From the NCBI GenBank assembly GCA_041746855.1, contig JBGTGG010000289.1, positions 1 to 9,792 on the forward strand: a stretch of 9,792 nt of DNA, written 5' to 3'. Within the stretch, counting starts at the first letter, position 1; each line of letters opens with the position of its first letter. The position numbers were made by a program, and so were the translations under genes. Origin of the DNA: JBGTGG01 sp041746855 (GTDB lineage Bacteria; Bacteroidota; Bacteroidia; Cytophagales; Cyclobacteriaceae). The notes beneath the pieces were generated by a model, which saw only the letters and a program-made list of their open reading frames with translations, searched no databases and was not told the DNA's origin. Below are positions 6,331 through 9,792 of this stretch, piece by piece.

Positions 6331-7293
6331 TCACACTACTAATTTCTTTTTAAATCCTTCTATCCGGTTAGTTAGTTTGGAGAAGAATTTAATTCGTTCC
6401 TTTTCTGCCGTTGCACTGATAAGTGTAGAGTGTTGGATTAACCCCTTAAGATACTCTTCTGTCTTTGCACAAAAATATTCATGCTGTGTGATCAGTAAGC
6501 TCAGTGTATTATAATTTAAATATGCAAGCCGCTTCTCCCCTGCCATTGCAAAAACAGTATTATCAGACATCAGCACTTCGTTTTGATAGAGATTAAAAGA
6601 TGCACCCTCTTCTTTCCTTCCATTTGCCGCTTCATCCTGCGTTGTCCGTATGAGTGCAAGCAAATGATCACATAGCTCGATTGGTTGATTTGGATCTGTA
6701 AAAAAACCACACTCGTGGTAAAATTCAATCTGCTTCAAGGTATTGTTGATCGATTCCTCCGCCCATATTTCATTGCTGGGAATCCGTGCATAGCGGTCCC
6801 AAATCCGAACGCCAAGTTGAATCATTTCTTTTGGAATTACGCCCGGTTCAAATGTCAACTGCTTAAAATCCGGATTGCCAATAATCGTTTTCTGCCAGAA
6901 AAACATTTTAAACTCTGAAAGCTTGGGGTTGCGCACATAATGAAATACAGGGATGTCTTTAGCAGCATAGGTGATCGCGGTCAACATTTCAACATTTTTA
7001 TATACCGAGTTGAGCCATTGCTCAAGGGAATATTCAGATGAAGGCGCCCGGTCCATAAAAGGAATCATATTTGCGCTAGGCGAAAAAAATGAATCAAGGG
7101 ACACACCGAAACGTTCACAAAGTTTCTTTGCCTCATCCAATGACAAAACGGTCTCGCCACGAATCCTTCGATAGGCACTATCGCGACTAACCGAAAGTAA
7201 CTCTGATAGTTCATCAACAAAGGAAAGGTTGGCGGGCATCCTCTTCTTGACTTCCTCAAGAAAAGAACTCTGTATACTATCGAGGTTTGCCAT
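6331..7293 (-). CDS. Helix-turn-helix transcriptional regulator (XRE/BetR-like, Bacteroidota type)
   Basis: This 320-residue protein has an N-terminal DNA-binding domain and a long unassigned C-terminal region. Residues about 22-70 look like a lambda-repressor-type HTH: FVDELSELLSVS, then the recognition helix around SRDSAYRRIRGE (36-47), then LSLDEAKKLCERFGVSLDSFF (51-71). The remaining 250 residues are predicted mostly helical, with no enzymatic motif. They resemble the C-terminal part of Bacteroidota HTH proteins of unknown ligand; I infer dimerisation or sensing. No membrane segment or signal peptide is present. It is divergent from the beta-barrel gene across 177 bp that contains two 9-bp inverted repeats, so it may regulate itself and that gene. 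It is convergent with the MaoC gene, 66 bp apart. The start ATG at 7293 gives a normal N-terminus for the family; no Shine-Dalgarno is seen. Confidence 0.85.
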   Translation of the reverse strand: MANLDSIQSSFLEEVKKRMPANLSFVDELSELLSVSRDSAYRRIRGETVLSLDEAKKLCERFGVSLDSFFSPSANMIPFMDRAPSSEYSLEQWLNSVYKNVEMLTAITYAAKDIPVFHYVRNPKLSEFKMFFWQKTIIGNPDFKQLTFEPGVIPKEMIQLGVRIWDRYARIPSNEIWAEESINNTLKQIEFYHECGFFTDPNQPIELCDHLLALIRTTQDEAANGRKEEGASFNLYQNEVLMSDNTVFAMAGEKRLAYLNYNTLSLLITQHEYFCAKTEEYLKGLIQHSTLISATAEKERIKFFSKLTNRIEGFKKKLVV

Positions 7294-7301
7294 GCAGCTA
7301 A

Positions 7302-7334
7302 TTGAAATTGTATAACTAAGCTACTCAATTTCAA
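7302..7334. promoter_or_regulatory. Candidate operator: 9-bp inverted repeat
   Basis: TTGAAATTG at 7302-7310 and CAATTTCAA at 7326-7334 are a perfect inverted repeat separated by 15 bp. The half-site centres are 24 bp apart, roughly two helical turns. It lies 9 bp upstream of the regulator's start codon. A third related half-site, ATTGAAATGG, is at 7354-7363. A role as an autoregulatory site for the HTH protein is inferred from position and symmetry. Confidence 0.45.
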
Positions 7335-7347
7335 AGATTTTGCAAGA

Positions 7348-7396
7348 ATTGCGATTGAAATGGAATAAGAAACGATCAAATTGTGATAATCGCAAT
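7348..7396. promoter_or_regulatory. Second inverted repeat in the regulator/barrel intergenic region
   Basis: ATTGCGATT at 7348-7356 and AATCGCAAT at 7388-7396 are exact inverted repeats separated by 31 bp, so the half-site centres are 40 bp apart (near four helical turns). It lies between the TTGAAATTG dyad and the candidate promoter of the barrel gene. It could be a looping-type operator or a long hairpin in the leader of the regulator transcript; the sequence alone does not decide. Confidence 0.4.
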
Positions 7397-7426
7397 AGCC
7401 TTATATTCCCTTTTCAGAAAACAGAA

Positions 7427-7456
7427 TTGACCCGTTTGGTTGGCGTGATAGCTTTA
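7427..7456 (+). promoter_or_regulatory. Candidate promoter for the outer membrane protein gene
   Basis: TTG at 7427-7429 is followed after 19 bases by TAGCTTTA at 7449-7456, one mismatch from TAnnTTTG. Transcription would start near 7462. That leaves only about 8 bases before the ATG at 7471, or about 125 bases before the alternative GTG at 7588. Confidence 0.38.
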
Positions 7457-7470
7457 ATAAATAAACCAAT

Positions 7471-8538
7471 ATGAAGCTCTTCTTATTGATTGCTGCGAAA
7501 ATCTTTATCTTATTTGCGACTCCATATCTATGGCTATGGACACATTTTTCACTACCACAAACCCAACGAAAAAAAACCAGGGAAATCGTGAAGCGGTCAC
7601 AGAAAATAGGCAAGCGTAAACTGCCAGTGCTTATTCACATAGTCCTATTCCTTTTATTACTGGGTAGCTTCCAATCTGGAACATGCCAGGAATATATTGA
7701 CATCATCAAGTTGAATTATAACTACACAGCCCTCAACACCTTTAATAATTCCGATGTCAAAACGACAATCGCTGAAATTGATTTGGAAGCTACTATTCCA
7801 ATTGTTATCAACGACAAAGCAACATTCGTAACTGGTTTATACGGGGAAGCCTTTCGGGTAAAATTAGACGTTGATGATTTATCAAAAAACATTTATGCCT
7901 TTAGTCCTAAACTCGGATTAAATTTCATGCATGGAAAGAAGTGGTCGGGCACGTATATGTTGTTGCCTAAAGTTGCTTCCGATTTTGTGAACGTATCGAG
8001 CAAGGACTTTCAAATTGGTGGCTTTGTGTTGATGAAATATAATCGAAAACCCAATCTTAATTATAAAGTTGGAGTGTATGCCAATTCAGAATTCTTCGGT
8101 CCGTGGGTTGTTCCTCTTATCGGATTGTATTACGTAAGTCAATCCAAAAAATTCGAAGCTAATCTTACGCTTCCCTTTGCAGCGGATATCAACTATCGCA
8201 TTGCAAATAAGGTGACCAGCGGGATAAGTTTTGCCGGCCAAACCAAATCGTACCACGTTACTAGTCCCATCATCGATGGTAAACAAGGATACTTAGCAAG
8301 AGCGACAGCCGAACTCTATGGATACGTGTCCTTTAACACAAACAGAAACATTATTATTCAAACAAAAGTTGGACACTCATTTGGTCGCTACTACAGAGTC
8401 TTTGATGATGGCGACCGGGTTGGACTGGGCATGCCGTTAGTTTTTTTTAATGACAACCGTAGCCAACTCAATTCGGATTTTGCTGATGGATGGGTCTTTC
8501 AATTGATGGCGATCTATCGGCTTCAACTTCCTAAGTGA
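7471..8538 (+). CDS. Predicted outer membrane beta-barrel protein (DUF6268-like)
   Basis: The open frame codes for 355 residues. The mature part, from about residue 73 (QEYIDIIKLNYNY), consists of alternating strands with aromatic girdles, such as FVTGLYGEAFRVKLDVDD, KVGVYANSEFFGPWVVPLIG and GYVSFNTNRNIIIQTKVGHS. It ends in WVFQLMAIYRLQLPK, as expected of a barrel in the outer membrane. It resembles Bacteroidota DUF6268 proteins of unknown function. The N-terminus is odd. From ATG 7471 there are two hydrophobic stretches (3-26 and 51-66) separated by a very basic stretch (32-50). An in-frame GTG at 7588 (residue 40), 5 bases after AGGG, would give an ordinary signal peptide (KRSQKIGKRK, hydrophobic core, GTC/Q). 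I consider that start at least as likely. The gene is divergent from the HTH regulator and overlaps the 3' end of lgt by 8 bp. Confidence 0.8.
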   Translation: MKLFLLIAAKIFILFATPYLWLWTHFSLPQTQRKKTREIVKRSQKIGKRKLPVLIHIVLFLLLLGSFQSGTCQEYIDIIKLNYNYTALNTFNNSDVKTTIAEIDLEATIPIVINDKATFVTGLYGEAFRVKLDVDDLSKNIYAFSPKLGLNFMHGKKWSGTYMLLPKVASDFVNVSSKDFQIGGFVLMKYNRKPNLNYKVGVYANSEFFGPWVVPLIGLYYVSQSKKFEANLTLPFAADINYRIANKVTSGISFAGQTKSYHVTSPIIDGKQGYLARATAELYGYVSFNTNRNIIIQTKVGHSFGRYYRVFDDGDRVGLGMPLVFFNDNRSQLNSDFADGWVFQLMAIYRLQLPK

Positions 8539-9298
8539 TCTTGTTCTTCACACTCCACTTTTTATACACGAGTGCCACCACTCCCAGTATGACCAATCCG
8601 ATCAGTTGCGAATGGCTCAAATAATCTTCAATGATAAATCCTCTCACCTCATCGCCCCGAAAGTACTCTAATACAATTCTGCCGACTGCATAAAACATGA
8701 GGTACAACAAAAAGAGCTGACCATAAAAAGTTCGTTTGTTTCGAATGGCCAGAAGAAAGATCATCAACAAAAGAATATACCCTGCTTCCATTAATTGAGA
8801 AGGAAACAACGGTTCATGCAAAGGTGCCTGACAGGCAGGGTCTGTAAATGTAATACCAAAAAAACTATGGGTTGGTTTTCCATAACAACAGCCTGCCATA
8901 AAGCAGCCAAGCCTTCCAAACATGTGGACGAGGCACGTGGTGATCGCCACCACGTCCAACATTTTGTAAGTATTCAATTTAGCTTTTTTGAAATACCACA
9001 GCATCGTAGGTACAGCAAAAAGGAACGAGCCATAAAATACAAATCCTCTTCCGGTAAAAAGTCGTGCTGGTTCTTTCAGATACAATGAGGGTGTTTCAAA
9101 AAACAAAAAAACTTTACCACCAATCACTGCCGCAAGAAAAATATACAAGAACAAGGAGTTGGCCTGATCAAATGTCAACCCGACCTCCTTCTTCCCCTGA
9201 ACTGCCAGATACCACACACCTGCGATGGCACCCAACGCAATGAAATATCCATAACTGTAAAGCGTTATGCCGCCTACTTCAAATAATATCGGATGCAC
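8531..9298 (-). CDS. lgt: Prolipoprotein diacylglyceryl transferase
   Basis: This 255-residue integral inner-membrane enzyme moves diacylglycerol from phosphatidylglycerol to the lipobox cysteine of prolipoproteins, the first step of lipoprotein maturation. About seven hydrophobic helices are visible. The N-terminus MHPILFEVGGITLYSYGYFI is typical. The signature region is GRLGCFMAGCCYGKP (128-142), containing the essential arginine (R129). PSQLMEAGYIL (166-176) and RIVLEYFRGDE (207-217) follow in the expected order. The E. coli HGG loop reads YGS here (89-91), and the asparagine of the E. coli GRIGN motif is cysteine (C132), giving the Cys-rich variant seen outside Proteobacteria. Translation starts at GTG 9298, 2 bp after the stop of the sugar dehydrogenase-like gene, with AAAGG just upstream. 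The two genes are therefore probably cotranscribed and translationally coupled. Its end overlaps the convergent barrel gene by 8 bp. Confidence 0.95.
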   Translation of the reverse strand: MHPILFEVGGITLYSYGYFIALGAIAGVWYLAVQGKKEVGLTFDQANSLFLYIFLAAVIGGKVFLFFETPSLYLKEPARLFTGRGFVFYGSFLFAVPTMLWYFKKAKLNTYKMLDVVAITTCLVHMFGRLGCFMAGCCYGKPTHSFFGITFTDPACQAPLHEPLFPSQLMEAGYILLLMIFLLAIRNKRTFYGQLFLLYLMFYAVGRIVLEYFRGDEVRGFIIEDYLSHSQLIGLVILGVVALVYKKWSVKNKIT

Positions 9299-9300
9299 AC

Positions 9301-9792
9301 CTAGCCTTTATAAGAGATGCGATAAATTACATTGGCGTGATCATCCGAAACCAACATAGAACCATCTTCCAGAATTAAAACATCAACGGGCCGACCCCAG
9401 GCTTTCTGCTCTTCTTCATCCAGCCAACCCTCGGCAAAGGTTTCATAGCCAGTCGACTCGCTGTTTGTTACTTTCACCATACTAACGCGATACCCAATTT
9501 TTTCATCGCGATTCCAGGAACCATGTTCAGCAATAAAAATTTGTTTGTTGTATGCTGCTGGAAACATACTGCCGGTATAAAATTTTAATCCCAAGGGAGC
9601 AACATGCGGGCCCAGGTTTTGTGCAGGAGCAATAAATTCAGAACACGGCTGAGCGGATCCGAATTCCGTATCGGCAATCGTACCTCCATGGCAATACGGG
9701 TAACCAAAGTGTTGACCCTGAGCCGTTACTTTATTCAATTCGCACGGAGGTATGTCATTGCCCATCATATCCCTTCCATTATCAGTAAACCA
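9301..9792 (-). CDS. PQQ-dependent sugar (sorbosone/glucose) dehydrogenase-like protein, C-terminal part
   Basis: The frame is open to the window edge, so only the last 163 residues are seen and the start lies outside. The order of motifs fits the C-terminal blades of the soluble glucose dehydrogenase/sorbosone dehydrogenase beta-propeller: WFTDNGRD at the edge, then GPHVAPLGLKFYTG, FIAEHGSWNRDEKIGYRVSMV, GRPVDVLILEDGSMLVSDD and the final strand VIYRISYKG. Members oxidise sugars or aldoses in the periplasm using pyrroloquinoline quinone. Many environmental homologues have no proven substrate. The visible cysteines (PPCELN, YPYCHGG, QPCSEF) fit an exported protein. lgt follows after 2 bp on the same strand. 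If the missing N-terminus has a lipobox this protein could itself be an Lgt substrate, but that cannot be seen here. Confidence 0.88.
   Translation of the reverse strand, partial: WFTDNGRDMMGNDIPPCELNKVTAQGQHFGYPYCHGGTIADTEFGSAQPCSEFIAPAQNLGPHVAPLGLKFYTGSMFPAAYNKQIFIAEHGSWNRDEKIGYRVSMVKVTNSESTGYETFAEGWLDEEEQKAWGRPVDVLILEDGSMLVSDDHANVIYRISYKG

Noticed and set aside
7401..7613. 70-codon minus-strand frame antisense to the barrel gene's 5' end
   Set aside because: It overlaps the candidate promoter, has no recognisable domain, and looks like a shadow of the plus-strand frame.

Overview
The window looks like chromosomal DNA from a Bacteroidota bacterium, probably of the Cytophagales/Cyclobacteriaceae type. 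The protein families point there: a GNAT-nitrilase fusion, a short PepSY-associated membrane protein, a DUF6268-like outer membrane protein and an IF-2 N-terminus-like protein. Several upstream regions also carry the Bacteroidota promoter pattern (TTTG or TTG, about 17-20 bp, TAnnTTTG), and Shine-Dalgarno sequences are mostly absent. There is no rRNA, tRNA, CRISPR array, insertion sequence or phage gene, and the assignment rests on recalled family features only.

Left part (1-3214), all on the minus strand. A 510-residue protein joins an N-acetyltransferase domain to a carbon-nitrogen hydrolase. Upstream of it lie a two-CBS-domain protein with a good promoter, and a class I SAM-dependent methyltransferase. 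Two hairpins lie between the CBS gene and the fusion gene. Bases 1-209 contain no gene I can support.

Middle (3361-6264). On the plus strand, a cytosolic cyclophilin-type peptidyl-prolyl isomerase is followed 20 bp later by a 254-residue protein. The latter looks like the N-terminal part of a Bacteroidota translation initiation factor IF-2 without the GTPase body. Convergent to this pair is a PepSY-associated three-helix membrane protein. Divergent from that is an HU-type histone-like protein with a promoter and a rho-independent terminator, followed by a MaoC/NodN-like (R)-hydratase.

Right part (6331-9792). A helix-turn-helix regulator (minus) diverges from a predicted outer membrane beta-barrel protein (plus). 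Their shared 177-bp intergenic region holds two perfect 9-bp inverted repeats, a plausible operator zone. The barrel gene overlaps by 8 bp, tail to tail, the end of lgt (prolipoprotein diacylglyceryl transferase). lgt starts with GTG only 2 bp after the end of a PQQ-dependent sugar (sorbosone/glucose) dehydrogenase-like gene that runs off the window edge.

Most of the window is housekeeping or general metabolism and not a single multi-gene system. The least ordinary items are the stand-alone IF-2 N-terminus-like protein, the regulator/barrel divergent unit with its dyads, and a likely dispersed repeat at 6284-6310.
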